Shown here piece by piece: positions 46,739 through 57,829 of a stretch of DNA of 64,000 bases. A program made the position numbers and the translations under genes. The notes under the pieces were generated by a model. That model worked only from the letters and a program-made list of their open reading frames with translations. It ran no database searches and was not told where the DNA came from. The stretch spans positions 14,129,634-14,193,633 of the forward strand of contig NC_092255.1 in the NCBI RefSeq assembly GCF_036320965.1, given 5' to 3'. Each line of letters begins with the position of its first letter. Position 1 is the first letter of the stretch. The DNA is from Panulirus ornatus (lineage: Eukaryota > Arthropoda > Malacostraca > Decapoda > Palinuridae).

Positions 46739-49284
46739 TTTTTTTATACTTTGTCGCTGTCTCCCGCGTTTGCGAGGTAGCGCAAGGAAACAGACGAAAG
46801 AAATGGCCCCCCCCCATACACATGTACATACACACGTCCACACACGCAAATATACATACCTACACAGCTTTCCATGGTTTACCCCAGACGCTTCACATGC
46901 CTTGCTTCAATCCACTGACAGCACGTCAACCCCTGTATACCACATGACTCCAATTCACTCTATTTCTTGCCCTCCTTTCACCCTCCTGCATGTTCAGGCC
47001 CCGATCACACAAAATCTTTTTCACTCCATCTTTCCACCTCCAATTTGGTCTCCCTCTTCTCCTCGTTCCCTCCACCTCCGACACATATATCCTCTTGGTC
47101 AATCTCTCCTCACTCATTCTCTCCATGTGCCCAAACCATTTCAAAACACCCTCTTCTGCTCTCTCAACCACGCTCTTTTTATTTCCACACATCTCTCTTA
47201 CCCTTACGTTACTTACTCGATCAAACCACCTCACACCACACATTGTCCTCAAACATCTCATTTCCAGCACATCCATCCTCCTGCGCACATCTCTATCCAT
47301 AGCCCACGCCTCGCAACCATACAACATTGTTGGAACCACTATTCCCTCAAACATACCCATTTTTGCTTTCCGAGATAATGTTCTCGACTTCCACACATTT
47401 TTCAAGGCTCCCAAAATTTTCGCCCCCTCCCCCACCCTATGATCCACTTCCGCTTCCATGGTTCCATCCGCTGACAGATCCACTCCCAGATATCTAAAAC
47501 ACTTCACTTCCTCCAGTTTTTCTCCATTCAAACTCACCTCCCAATTGACTTGACCCTCACCCCTACTGTACCTAATAACCTTGCTCTTATTCACATTTAC
47601 TCTCAACTTTCTTCTTCCACACACTTTACCAAACTCAGTCACCAGCTTCTGCAGTTTCTCACATGAATCAGCCACCAGCGCTGTATCATCAGCGAACAAC
47701 AACTGACTCACTTCCCAAGCTCTCTCATCCCCAACAGACTTCATACTTGCCCCTCTTTCCAGGACTCTTGCATTTACCTCCCTTACAACCCCATCCATAA
47801 ACAAATTAAACAACCATGGAGACATCACACACCCCTGCGCAAACCTACATTCACTGAGAACCAATCACTTTCCTCTCTTCCTACACGTACACATGCCTTA
47901 CATCCTCGATAAAAACTTTTCACTGCTTCTAACAACTTGCCTCCCACACCATATATTCTTAATACCTTCCACAGAGCATCTCTATCAACTCTATCATATG
48001 CCTTCTCCAGATCCATAAATGCTACATACAAATCCATTTGCTTTTCTAAGTATTTCTCACATACATTCTTCAAAGCAAACACCTGATCCACACATCCTCT
48101 ACCACTTCTGAAACCGCACTGCTCTTCCCCAATCTGATGCTCTGTACATGCCTTCACCCTCTCAATCAATACCCTCCCATATAATTTACCAGGAATACTC
48201 AACAAACTTATACCTCTGTAATTTGAGCACTCACTCTTATCCCCTTTGCCTTTGTACAATGGCACTATGCACGCATTCCGCCAATCCTCAGGCACCTCAC
48301 CATGAGTCATACATACATTAAATAACCTTACCAACCAGTCAACAATACAGTCACCCCCTTTCTTAATAAATTCCACTGCGATACCATCCAAACCTGCTGC
48401 CTTGCCGGCTTTCATCTTCCGCAAAGCTTTTACTACCTCTTCTCTGTTTACCAAATCATTTTCCCTAACCCTCTCACTTTGCACACCACCTCGACCAAAA
48501 CACCCTATATCTGCCACTCTGTCATCAGACACATTCAACAAACCTTCAAAATACTCATTCCATCTCCTTCTCACATCACCGCTACTTGTTATCACCTCCC
48601 CATTTACGCCCTTCACTGAAGTTCCCATTTGCTCCCTTGTCTTACGCACCCTATTTACCTCCTTCCAGAACATCTTTTTATTCTCCCTAAAATTTACTGA
48701 TAGTCTCTCACCCCAACTCTCATTTGCCCTTTTTTTCACCTCTTGCACCTTTCTCTTGACCTCCTGTCTCTTTCTTTTATACTTCTCCCACTCAATTGCA
48801 TTTTTTCCCTGCAAAAATCGTCCAAATGCCTCTCTCTTCTCTTTCACTAATACTCTTACTTCTTCATCCCACCACTCACTACCCTTTCTAAACAGCCCAC
48901 CTCCCACTCTTCTCATGCCACAAGCATCTTTTGCGCAATCCATCACTGATTCCCTAAATACATCCCATTCCTCCCCCACTCCCCTTACTTCCATTGTTCT
49001 CACCTTTTTCCATTCTGTACACAGTCTCTCCTGGTACTTCCCCACACAGGTCTCCTTCCCAAGCTCACTTACTCTCACCACCTTCTTCACCCCAACATTC
49101 ACTCCTCTTTTCTGAAAACCCATACTAATCTTCACCTTAGCCTCCACAAGATAATGATCAGACATCCCTCCAGTTGCACCTCTCAGCACATTAACATCCA
49201 AAAGTCTCTCTTTCGCACGCCTGTCAATTAACACGTAATCCAATAACGCTCTCTGGCCATCTCTCCTACTTACATAAGTATACT

Positions 49285-49287
<3 letters not shown>
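46723..49287 (-). mobile_element. LINE-A copy 19, EN to short 3' UTR, best-preserved coding copy
   Basis: The minus strand holds two overlapping frames. 49384-47825 covers the EN C-terminal half (LLDYVLIDRRAKERLLD, SDHYLVEAK), linker, GLDGIAVEF, SNYRGISLL, GFRSGRGC and FMDLEKAYDRVD. 47864-46926 covers QGCVMSPWLFNLFMDG, FADDTALVAD, YLGVDLSADG, MLYGCEAWAMDR and the C-terminus. They are separated only by one missing base near 47837 (CCTGCGCAAACC where others have CCTGCCGCAAACC). No other stop occurs in about 800 codons. The EN N-terminus is absent; the 5' cut lies at a TA array and the leading HTHTH/IYIY codons of the frame are microsatellite. Confidence 0.94.
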
Positions 49288-49321
<34 letters not shown>

Positions 49322-49327
49322 GTATAG

Positions 49328-49373
<46 letters not shown>
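49288..49373 (+). repeat. (TA)n and (TG)n microsatellites
   Basis: TA-rich run to about 49326, then about 22 TG units to 49373. Confidence 0.95.
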
Positions 49374-49375
<2 letters not shown>

Positions 49376-49579
49376 CGTAAGCAAGGTACCTATTCTCTCG
49401 ACCAGACTCTAGGGGAGGATGAACGGCTGGGTTAACTGTGGACAACCCCCTCGCGACCGGCATTCGAACCGTGGCGGATTGCCTCGCGCAGGAATATGGT
49501 CTGCGATCTTCCTGGTGAAGACGTGCTGCCCAGAGGTTTTATGTATCGTGGAAACCACATCTGCCTGGGTTACTGTAGC
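49374..49579 (-). mobile_element. Probable tRNA-derived SINE
   Basis: The minus strand has a B-box-like GGTTCGAATGCC (49459-49470) followed by a GGGTTGTCCACAGTTAACCC block, a CAGCCGTTCATCCTCCCC block and an end near GGTACCTTGCTTAC. I recognise this downstream part as resembling decapod tRNA-derived SINEs, but the A box is not clear. Confidence 0.5.
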
Positions 49580-49705
49580 CCAAAATGACTTATATTCGCC
49601 GTTTCCCGCGTTAGCGAGGTAGCGCTAAGGAGAGAGGACTGGGGCTTTGAGGGAATATCCTCACCTGGCCCCCTTCTCTGTTCCTTCTTTTGAAAAAAAA
49701 AGATA
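49580..49705 (-). mobile_element. Short LINE-A-ended element, 3' half
   Basis: The reverse complement matches the short element at 43400-43490: AAAAGAAGGAACAGAGAAGG, a CCAGGTGAGGATATTCCCTC block, CCAGTCCTC, then CGCTACCTCGCTAACGCGGG and GGCGAAT. The 5' module is missing. CpG sites in the hairpin are intact. Confidence 0.8.
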
Positions 49706-49839
49706 TATATATATTGTCGATTAGTCAGATAGTCAAGATGTTACAAACACAGCGTTATATCCTCTTAGGTATTTACCTTGTGTACCCTCAGTGAATTATC
49801 CCCCATTGAGCAGTGATGAGGTATTGATGGCGTTGGACA

Positions 49840-50560
49840 TCGTATTCACCGGGTTAGGTCGTGGTGCTCAAAGGGGGTGAATAAAGTCATTGTACTCAAA
49901 GGGGTTTGGTCGACGTCGACCACGTAATTGTTATGGTGCTTAAGGGGTTAAGTCTTCGTGCTCAAGGGGTTGGGGGTTTGTTTTCACTCAAGGGGTTGAG
50001 TGTTCGAGGTAAAAGAAGGGGCTAAAGTCATCGCACTTAAGGGTTTGTTGTCTTATCAAGGGGCTAAAATAATCGTGCTTAAGGGGGTTGTTAACTTATT
50101 TAAGAGGCTAAAGTCATCGTGCTTAAGGGGGCTGTTAACTTATTTAAGAGGCTAAAGTCATCGTGCTTAAGGGGGTTGTTCACTTATTTAAGGGGCTAAA
50201 GTCATCGTGCTTAAGGGGTTGTTAACTTATGTAAGGGGCTAAAGTAATCGTGCTTAAGGGGGCTGTTAACTTAATTAAGGGGCTAAAGTCATCGTGCTTA
50301 AGGGGTTGTTAACTTATTTAAGGGGCTTAAGACATCGTGCTTAAGGGGGCTCTTAACTTATTTAAGGGGCTTAAGTCATCGTGCTTAAGGGGTTCTTAAC
50401 TTATTTAAGGGGCTAAAGTCGTCGTGCTTAAGGGGGCTCTTAACTTATTTAAGGGGCTAAAGTCGTCGTGCTTAAGGGGGCTCTTAACTTATTTAAGGGG
50501 CTAAAGTCGTCGTGCTTATGGAGTCTTTAACCTTACTCAGTAAGTGAGAGGGTCGTTATC
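49840..50560 (+). repeat. 44-bp minisatellite
   Basis: About 13 copies of a 43-44-bp unit built around GTCATCGTGCTTAAGGGGG and TTGTTAACTTATTTAAGGGG. The central copies (50060-50520) are regular; the left end (49860-50050) is diverged. Confidence 0.9.
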
Positions 50561-50869
50561 GTACTTGAAGAGAGGTTACAGCCGACCAGGTTAAGGGGAG
50601 CGATCATCTTACTTATGGGGTTAAGTTGACGTATTCACGAGTAAAGTGAGGTAGAACATAGAAAGAACAGAGCCCTTAAATAAGGAGAGACATGGTAATA
50701 TGGGAGCAGGGATGGGGGTACGCGAGAAATATTAGACCAAGGAGCGTTGCAGAGAAACATTAAAACTCGTTGTCTTGTCGTCAGCGCATACAGCACGGAG
50801 AAGTTTTTAATATACCACACTAATTAACCCGGCCAACGAAGCGTCGACGAAGGTAAGCCCAGAGATAAC

Positions 50870-51145
50870 GACGGGAATGCGACCCTTAAGGATGCTAGTT
50901 TACCGTAATTTACGACAGTAGATGCGACTTTTTAAGGATGCTAGTTTACCGTAAATTACTGGCAGTAGAAGCGACCTTAAGGACCTAGTTTACCGTAAAT
51001 TACGACAGTAGAATGCGAACCTTTTAAGGGATGCTAGTTTACGCGACCTTTAAGGATGCTAGTTTACCGTAATTACGACAGTAGATGCGACCTTTAGGGA
51101 TGCTAGTTTACCGTAATTACGACAGTAGATGCGACTTTAAGATAT
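50870..51145 (+). repeat. 44-bp minisatellite, second family
   Basis: Six or so copies of GATGCTAGTTTACCGTAA, ATTACGACAGTAGATGCGAC, TTTAAG with deletions and inserted bases between copies. Confidence 0.85.
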
Positions 51146-51474
51146 GTACTTTACTTTCCACTCCAGCCGCATGTAATACGTATGTACACTCAGTAAAAAA
51201 ATTACCTTAACACTTTTTTGTGTGAAACAATTTAACTCCACCGACGAGGGATTTTGAGACATGCCTTCGTATTATGTTGTAGTATATCGATTGCTGGCAA
51301 CATTTCTCATCATTTTCCATTGTAGATGGTTTGCTGGTTTTTTATATTTCGATGGAAATAATCACATAAAGTGGGATACCATATAATTATTCGGAAATAT
51401 ACTTTTTTTTTTTGGGTTTTTACCATATGTACGGTTTAGGGCAAAATTCTTGTGACATAGCTGAAGTCCCGAAG

Positions 51475-51740
51475 CCCCGGTACACACCGATCGAAGCTGA
51501 GCCGAACCCTCTCTGTCTCTGTCTGTCGAGACAGGGAGGGTTCGGTACAGCTTCGACCAGCCGTGTCCCTAGGTTTTGTCTCTCTCTGTCGAGACATTCG
51601 ACCAGGCGTGACCCCAGGATCTGTCTCTGTCTGGCGAGACAGAGGGTTCAGTACAGGTTCGACCAGGCGTGTTTCAATCTCTCCCTCTATACGTTTCGAG
51701 ACAGAGAGCTCGATACAGCTTCGACCTAGCGTTTCACATG
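51475..51740 (+). repeat. Degenerate tandem repeat with CTGTCGAGACAG hairpins
   Basis: Four copies of a 60-70-bp unit containing a near-palindromic TCTGTCNNGAGACAGA, then GGTTCGGTACAGCTTCGACC and AGGCGTG. The repeated GGTTCG is B-box-like only in part. Short open frames at 51412 and 51563 simply read through the array. Confidence 0.8.
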
Positions 51741-52055
51741 AATTTTATCCGTGACTGTTAAATTAAAGTGCGTTTTTTAAATGACATAACCCCGTTTTCC
51801 TTTCCCCCCCAGCAGAACTTAATCTCGCCTAAGTAAATCTAAGCCACACTTAACCAAATCTAACTTACACACAAATCTCACGTCCAACGTAATGTACAAA
51901 TCCAGGCTGAGCTCATCATACCTGAATTGTCTTAATAATTCACATGATTAACGTAAAGCCTAATTAGAATCAACTGCTCCCCTCACTCTGAGACGTATTA
52001 GAGGAAAGCAGTATGCCTCATTTGAGCTTTAAACATATATACCAGTCCGTTAGTG
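51741..52055. other. No feature seen
   Basis: Non-repetitive stretch without recognisable coding similarity, between two minisatellites. Confidence 0.5.
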
Positions 52056-52555
52056 AGAACCTGTTGGGTTATTCGTAAAACTGCTGCTGGGTTATTTATA
52101 AAACTGCTGCTGGGTTATTCGTAAAACTGTTTTTGGGTTATTCGTAAAACTGTTGGGTTGGGTTATTCGTAAAACTGCTGCTGGGTTATTCGTAAAACTT
52201 CTGCTGGGTTATTCGTAAAACTGTTGTTGGGTTATTTATAAAACTTCTGCTGGGTTATTCGTAAAACTGTTTTTGGGTTATTCGTAAACTGTTGGGTTGG
52301 GTTATTCGTAAAACTGTTTTTGGGTTATTCGTAAACTGTTGGGTTGGGTTATTCGTACAACTGTTGTTGGGTTATTCGTAAAACTGTTGCTGGGTTATTC
52401 GTAAAACTGTTGTTGGTTATTTATAAAACTGCTGCTGGGTTATTCGTGAAACTGTTGTTGGGTTATTCGTAAAACTGCTGTTGGGTTATTCGTAAAACTG
52501 TTGTTGGGTTATTCGTAAAACTGCTGTTGGGTTATTCGTGAACCTATTGGGTCAT
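52056..52555 (+). repeat. 23-bp minisatellite
   Basis: About 22 copies of CTGCTGGGTTATTCGTAAAA variants (20-23 bases), alternating CTGCTG and TTGTTG starts. Confidence 0.93.
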
Positions 52556-52937
52556 GAAAATGCCGTGGTAGGCAAGAACAGTTGGGACTGGACAACATCA
52601 TGCCAGCACCACACCACACCACGGGGCTTCACGCCACCGTTAGTTTAGTTCATCAGGACCCACGAGGTCGAAGCGTTCCATTCTGAAGCTACCCAGGACC
52701 TGTTTCCAAATGCTCCCCTGTAGCCCAAGATTGCGCTACTTCCAGTAGCAGGAGAACGTGTACTCCCTTCCAGCGAGAATTTTCTTTTACAAGGCTATAA
52801 TCCCAATGATATATAGCCTCGCCAAGGTGACCTTTTTTGTTCTTTTATCTCTCTAAATTACATCACCTTACAGCTCTTTGTTGTGGCGACCTTCATATGC
52901 CATTCCACGAACGGGCGAGGCAGACAAGCTGCTGACT
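52556..52937. other. No feature seen
   Basis: Spacer between minisatellites with no recognisable gene or repeat. Confidence 0.5.
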
Positions 52938-53455
52938 GGGTCATTCCAGGTTTGACTGGGTCATTCCAGAGCTGACTGGGTCATTCCAGAGCTGACTGGG
53001 TCATTCCAGAGCTGACTGGGTCATTCCAGAGCTGACTGGGTCATTTCAGAGCTAACCGGGTCATTCCAGAGCTGACTGGGTCATTCCAGAGCTGACTGGG
53101 TCATTTCAAAGCTGACTGGGTCATTCCAGACTTGACTGGGTCATTCCAGAGCTGACTGGGTCATTCCAGAGCTGACTGGGTCATTCCAGAGCTGACTGGG
53201 TCATTCCAGAGCTGACTGGGTCATTTCAGAGCTGACTGGGTCATTTCAAAGCTGACTGGGTCATTCCAGACTTGACTGGGTCATTCCAGAGCTGACTGGG
53301 TCTTTCCAGAGCTGACTGGATCATTCCAGACTTGACTGGGTCATTCCAGAGCTGACTGGGTCATTCCAGACTTGACTGGGTCATTCCAGACTTGACTGGG
53401 TCATTCCAGAGCTGACTGGGTCATTCCAGAGCTGACCGGGTCATTCCAGAGACCC
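52938..53455 (+). repeat. 20-bp minisatellite
   Basis: About 26 head-to-tail copies of GCTGACTGGGTCATTCCAGA with exact 20-base spacing; main variants are CTTGACTGGG and CATTTCAGA. Confidence 0.96.
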
Positions 53456-53516
53456 GTGTGATGATCATTCCCGGCTGTTATTCCATGTCCCGCTTCGGCA
53501 TCGCGAGGGAGGATGG

Positions 53517-53518
<2 letters not shown>

Positions 53519-53581
<63 letters not shown>
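53519..53581 (+). repeat. (GA)n microsatellite
   Basis: About 31 AG units. Confidence 0.96.
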
Positions 53582-53585
<4 letters not shown>

Positions 53586-53864
53586 TGTTTGCGCGTCGTC
53601 CATATCGGCAGTGCGTTCTTTATGGGGAGGGGGTAGGGGGGGGGGGTAGGGGGAGGCCTTTTGTCAGATGGGCAACAAATATTGATCAAACTTGTGGTGG
53701 TGGGGGTTTATTGTAGCCCATGTATTTACGTAGTGGCCCTGGCGGTCTTTGATGCCTCCCTCACTCACTGTGTACGCGGGGGATCTTGATGGTGGTCGTG
53801 GTCGTCGTGTGGGGGGGATGGTGTCACCAGAGCCATCGTATGATATTTTCCCGAAAGGGAGCTG

Positions 53865-53870
<6 letters not shown>

Positions 53871-53955
<85 letters not shown>
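53871..53955 (+). repeat. (CT)n microsatellite
   Basis: About 42 CT units; open frames reading Ser-Leu or Arg-Glu repeats here are repeat artefacts. Confidence 0.96.
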
Positions 53956-53958
<3 letters not shown>

Positions 53959-54209
53959 TCATCCTCCCTTCCTTCCTTCCTTCCAGCCTTCTGGACAATA
54001 CCTGCGCTCCAGCAGACCACCACACCCCCATAATTTTTCCTTTTCATCCTGTTGTCGTCCCTTCGAAGGACGAAGTGTGGCCTTTTAAGATCTCTCGTCA
54101 TGGCGACCTCTACACTGGAATCACACAGCTTTTTAATGGATCATTTTTTTTCTCCAATAGGTTGTAGATGACCCTAATGTGATCTTTAGTCTCCCCTTGT
54201 GGCATGAGG

Positions 54210-54358
54210 TTCTCTTGGCGCCTCCCTCCGTATCTTGTCCTCACCGCGAGAGGGACTTCGATGTATCTGGAACACAGTAACATCGCCTGGCGCCTCCCTC
54301 CGTATCTTGTCCTCACCGGGAGAGGGACTTCGATGTATCTGGAACACGGTAACATCGG
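54210..54358 (+). repeat. 73-bp tandem duplication
   Basis: GGCGCCTCCCTCCGTATCTT to GGAACACAGTAACATC occurs twice in direct order (from about 54216 and 54289) with three or four differences. Confidence 0.85.
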
Positions 54359-54439
54359 CCTGTGACTAAGCCTCCTGGAACTTGTTTAATGGAAATCTCA
54401 AAAAGGAAAAAATATTCCCAAACACAGAGAACTAACTCA

Positions 54440-55405
54440 TGATGTTCTTCCTCCGCCAGAGGCCAGGAGTAATGTTCTTGATCCGCCAGAGGCCAGGAGT
54501 AATGTTCTTGATCCGCCAGAGGCCAGGAGTAATGTTCTTGATCCGCCAGACGCCAGGAGTAAAGTTCTTGATCCGCTAGAGGCCAGGAGTAATGTTCTTG
54601 ATCCGCTAGAGGCCAGGAGTAATGTTCTTGATCCGCCAGAGGCCAGGAGTAATGTTCTTGATCCGCCAGAGGCCAGGAGTAATGTTCTTGATCCGCCAGA
54701 GGCCAGGAGTAATGTTCTTGATCCGCCAGACGCCAGGAGTAAAGTTCTTGATCCGCTAGAGGCCAGGAGTAATGTTCTTGATCCGCTAGAGGCCAGGAGT
54801 AATGTTCTTGATCCGCTAGAGGCCAGGAGTAATGTTCTTGATCCCCCAGAGGCCAGGAGTAATGTTCTTGATCCGCTAGAGGCCAGGAGTAATGTTCTTG
54901 ATTCGCTAGAGGCCAGGAGTAATGTTCTTCCTCCGCCAGAGGCCAGGAGTAATGTTCTTGATCCGCCAGAGGCCAGGAGTAATGTTCTTGATCCGCTAGA
55001 GGCCAGGAGTAATGTTCTTGATCCGCTAGAGGCCAGGAGTAATGTTCTTGATCCGCTAGAGGCCAGGAGTAATGTTCTTGATCCGCTAGAGGCCAGGAGT
55101 AATGTTCTTGATCCGCCAGAGGCCAGGAGTAATGTTCTTGATCCGCCAGAGGCCAGGAGTAATGTTCTTGATCCGCCAGACGCCAGGAGTAAAGTTCTTG
55201 ATCCGCTAGAGGCCAGGAGTAATGTTCTTGATCCGCTAGAGGCCAGGAGTAATGTTCTTGATCCGCTAGAGGCCAGGAGTAATGTTCTTGATCCCCCAGA
55301 GGCCAGGAGTAATGTTCTTGATCCGCTAGAGGCCAGGAGTAATGTTCTTGATCCGCCAGAGGCCAGGAGTAATGTTCTTGATCCGCTAGAGGCCAGGAGT
55401 AATGG
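54440..55405 (+). repeat. 30-bp minisatellite, about 32 copies
   Basis: Unit ATGTTCTTGATCCGCCAGAG followed by GCCAGGAGTA, repeated with exact 30-base spacing. Recurrent variants (CGCTAG for CGCCAG, CGCCAGACG, CCCCCAG) occur in the same order in two blocks (about 54470-54900 and 54950-55350), which points to a higher-order duplication. The minus strand is open for 376 codons (54313-55443) as a 10-residue repeat HYSWPLADQE, because the unit length is a multiple of three. I do not call this a gene: no signal peptide, splice context or similarity was seen. Confidence 0.95.
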
Positions 55406-55544
55406 ACGGACCTAATGTCCACAGTAGACGGAGGAGCTAACATTGACTATCAGATGGTGTTGACCTTCGTGTAATGCGGAACCCTTCCTTAAGCTCACAC
55501 GGGGAACTGATTTACACTCTCTCCTCTCTGTGCTACAAGCAGGC

Positions 55545-55625
55545 TGGCAGGCTGGCAAGCAGGCAGGCTGGCGGACAAGCAGGCAAGCAGGCAGGCAGGC
55601 GGGTAAGCAGGCAAGCAGGCAGTAA
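55545..55625 (+). repeat. GCAGGCAA-type simple repeat
   Basis: Repeated GCAGGC, GCAAGC and GGCTGG tetranucleotide-like units. Confidence 0.85.
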
Positions 55626-55764
55626 TAAGCCCTTGTGGCTCAATTAATCATCAGAGACGAGGCGAGCGCTTGCTGAGGAAGACCTCGCCAGGGAGGGCGC
55701 TTGATGTGCGTGTGTTGTGGCCGGCCTCTCCCTGCACGACGCTGCCTCTCACAGTGCTTCGTGG

Positions 55765-56290
55765 GAGAGATCCCGTGGCTCGTCTGAAGGATCGTTCTGT
55801 TCCACATTCCTGTATTTTAATCTCGGAGATCCTCTGGCTCGTCTGAAGGGTCGTTCTGTTCCACATTCCTGTCTTCTAATCTCGGAGATCCTCTGTTTGT
55901 GAGGATCGTTCTGTTCCACATTCCCCTCTTTTCATTTTGGAGATCATGGTGTTCCACAAGGATCGTTCCGTTCCACATTCTTGTATTTTAATCTCGGAGA
56001 TCCTCTGTTCTTAAGGGTCCTTCTGTTCCACATTTCTGTCTCTTCATCTCGGAGATCTTGCTGTTCTTAAGTGTGGTTCTGTTCCACATTCCTGTCTTTC
56101 CATTTTGGGAGATTTTATCGTTCCTCAAGGATCGTTCTGTTCCACATTGCTGTCGTTCCATTTCGGTGGTCTTGTGTTTCTGGGAGTCGGTCTGTTCCAT
56201 TACTCGTCTCTTGTCATCTCTTGTTTGGCCTTCAGGATTAATCAAGTCCATTATTCCTCTCTTTTCATCTCTGTCTTCCGGTATTAATCT
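55765..56290 (+). repeat. 57-60-bp minisatellite
   Basis: Eight copies of a unit centred on GGATCGTTCTGTTCCACATT, then CCTGTCTTTTAATCTCGGAG and ATCCTCTG. Copies diverge toward the right end. Confidence 0.9.
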
Positions 56291-56334
56291 TCACGCGTCT
56301 CCATAGTATCTTCCCTTACCTTGTATCTGTCATG

Positions 56335-56553
56335 CCTCTTCCTATTAATCTCGGGGGTAGTGGCTTATTAATTTCGGAGGTAGTGGCCTATTAATCTCAG
56401 GGGTAGTCGCCTATTCATTTCGGATGTAGAGGCCTATTAATCTCGGGGGGGGGGGGGGGTAGTGGTTATTGATTCGGAGGTAAGTGGGGCTATTAATCTC
56501 GGGGGTAGTCGCCTATTAATTTCGGGGGTGGGGGTGGCCTATTAATCCTAGTC

Positions 56554-56589
<36 letters not shown>

Positions 56590-56925
56590 GGGGGTTCCAG
56601 GGGGGTTTTTGGGGGGGGCCCTAATGGGGGGGGGAGCCATTTATTTTTAAGGGAAATTGTGCCCGTTTAAACTCCGGGAAAAATGGCCATCTACGAATCT
56701 CGGAAATTAGTGGCCCCATTTAAATTTCGGATGTAGTGGCCTGTTTATCTCGGGGGGTAGTGGCTTATTAATTTCGGAGGTAGTGGCCTATTAATCTCAG
56801 AGGTAGTGGGCCTATGAATCTCTGAGGTAGTGGCCTAAATTGAATCTCTGGGGGTAGTGGCCTATGAATCTCGGGGGGTAGTGGCCTATTAATCGCGAGG
56901 GTAGTGGCATATCTTGCGTAGACTC
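56335..56925 (+). repeat. 23-bp minisatellite with poly-G expansions
   Basis: Unit ATTAATCTCGGGGGTAGTGG followed by CCT, about 20 copies. Bases 56550-56700 are dominated by G runs of up to 40 bases and broken copies, which looks like poor consensus quality. Confidence 0.88.
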
Positions 56926-57139
56926 TTGTCACATTCTTGTCTTCCTCCTCTTTATTCAGCGGTTGTGGAGGGCGACCGTCAGGGGCAGGAAGCACGTACG
57001 CGCCAGTGTATTTGACCGAGGGCGTTTGATCCGTGATCTTTGTTCATGCTCCCATTTCAGTATCGTCTCCCCTGCCCCCCTGGTGGGCATCGAAAAAATT
57101 CACTGTCGTCAATCTATCTATCTACTATCAAAACTTATC

Positions 57140-57215
57140 TATCTACTATATATATATATATATATATTTTATAAAATATAAAATATATATAATATAAATA
57201 TTTTATATATAAAAA
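57140..57215 (+). repeat. AT-rich low-complexity tract
   Basis: TATATA and TTTTATAAAATATAAA runs. Confidence 0.85.
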
Positions 57216-57829
57216 TATAACAGGGGGAAATGGGGTAAAATTTTAAGTAATTGTTGTAAAGAGGGGAAAAAATCAAGCATGAAAACTGAGCGCGCAAAAT
57301 GGGATATTACTTTTTCGGGAACACAAGAATAAACAGATCACTGCCAAACCCTTTAAGGGGCCTTCCCCGTGTGTGGCGGTTTGGGCGTTCTGACCATGAC
57401 GCATTCACGGGACAACCCATCGCGAATGCATGGTTCAAACTATTGGCAAAACAAAACTGGCTATCTCCCACCCGGGGTCAATGCCCCATCGCGTTTATTC
57501 TCCCGACCCCCACCCCCCCAAACCTAAAAATAATACCTCCCTAAGGTTTGACTTAGGGGGGGCCCTGAAGCGAGGAGGGTTGTGTGTGGGGGTTGGGGTT
57601 GGGGTTTTGTGTGGTGTGTTGTGTGGTTTTTGTGTGTGTTTTAAAATTAGGTGAGGTTGCATCTCGCAAGAGATGTAGCTTTTTTCCCCAAATGTTTTTG
57701 CTCTAAAAATTTTTGGGATCCGATATATAATATATATATATATAAAATAAATATAATAAATATATAAAAAATAAAATTATATTTTTTTAAAAAAATTTAT
57801 ATTTTTAATATTTTTTTTTATACCTCCCG
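57216..57829. other. No feature seen
   Basis: Non-coding stretch with several homopolymer runs and a GTGTGTGT-rich part near 57580-57640; ends in an AT-rich tract. Confidence 0.5.

Noticed and set aside
51412..51754. Overlapping frames containing repeated LCLSRQ-like and FCLSLSRH-like segments
   Set aside because: Both are readings of the degenerate tandem repeat in two frames, without a conserved domain.
52938..53455. CRISPR-like array
   Set aside because: The 20-bp units are contiguous with no unique spacers, and the genome is eukaryotic; it is a minisatellite. The same applies to the 30-bp array at 54440.
53513..54101. Open frames of Arg-Glu or Ser-Leu repeats
   Set aside because: Products of (GA)n and (CT)n microsatellites.
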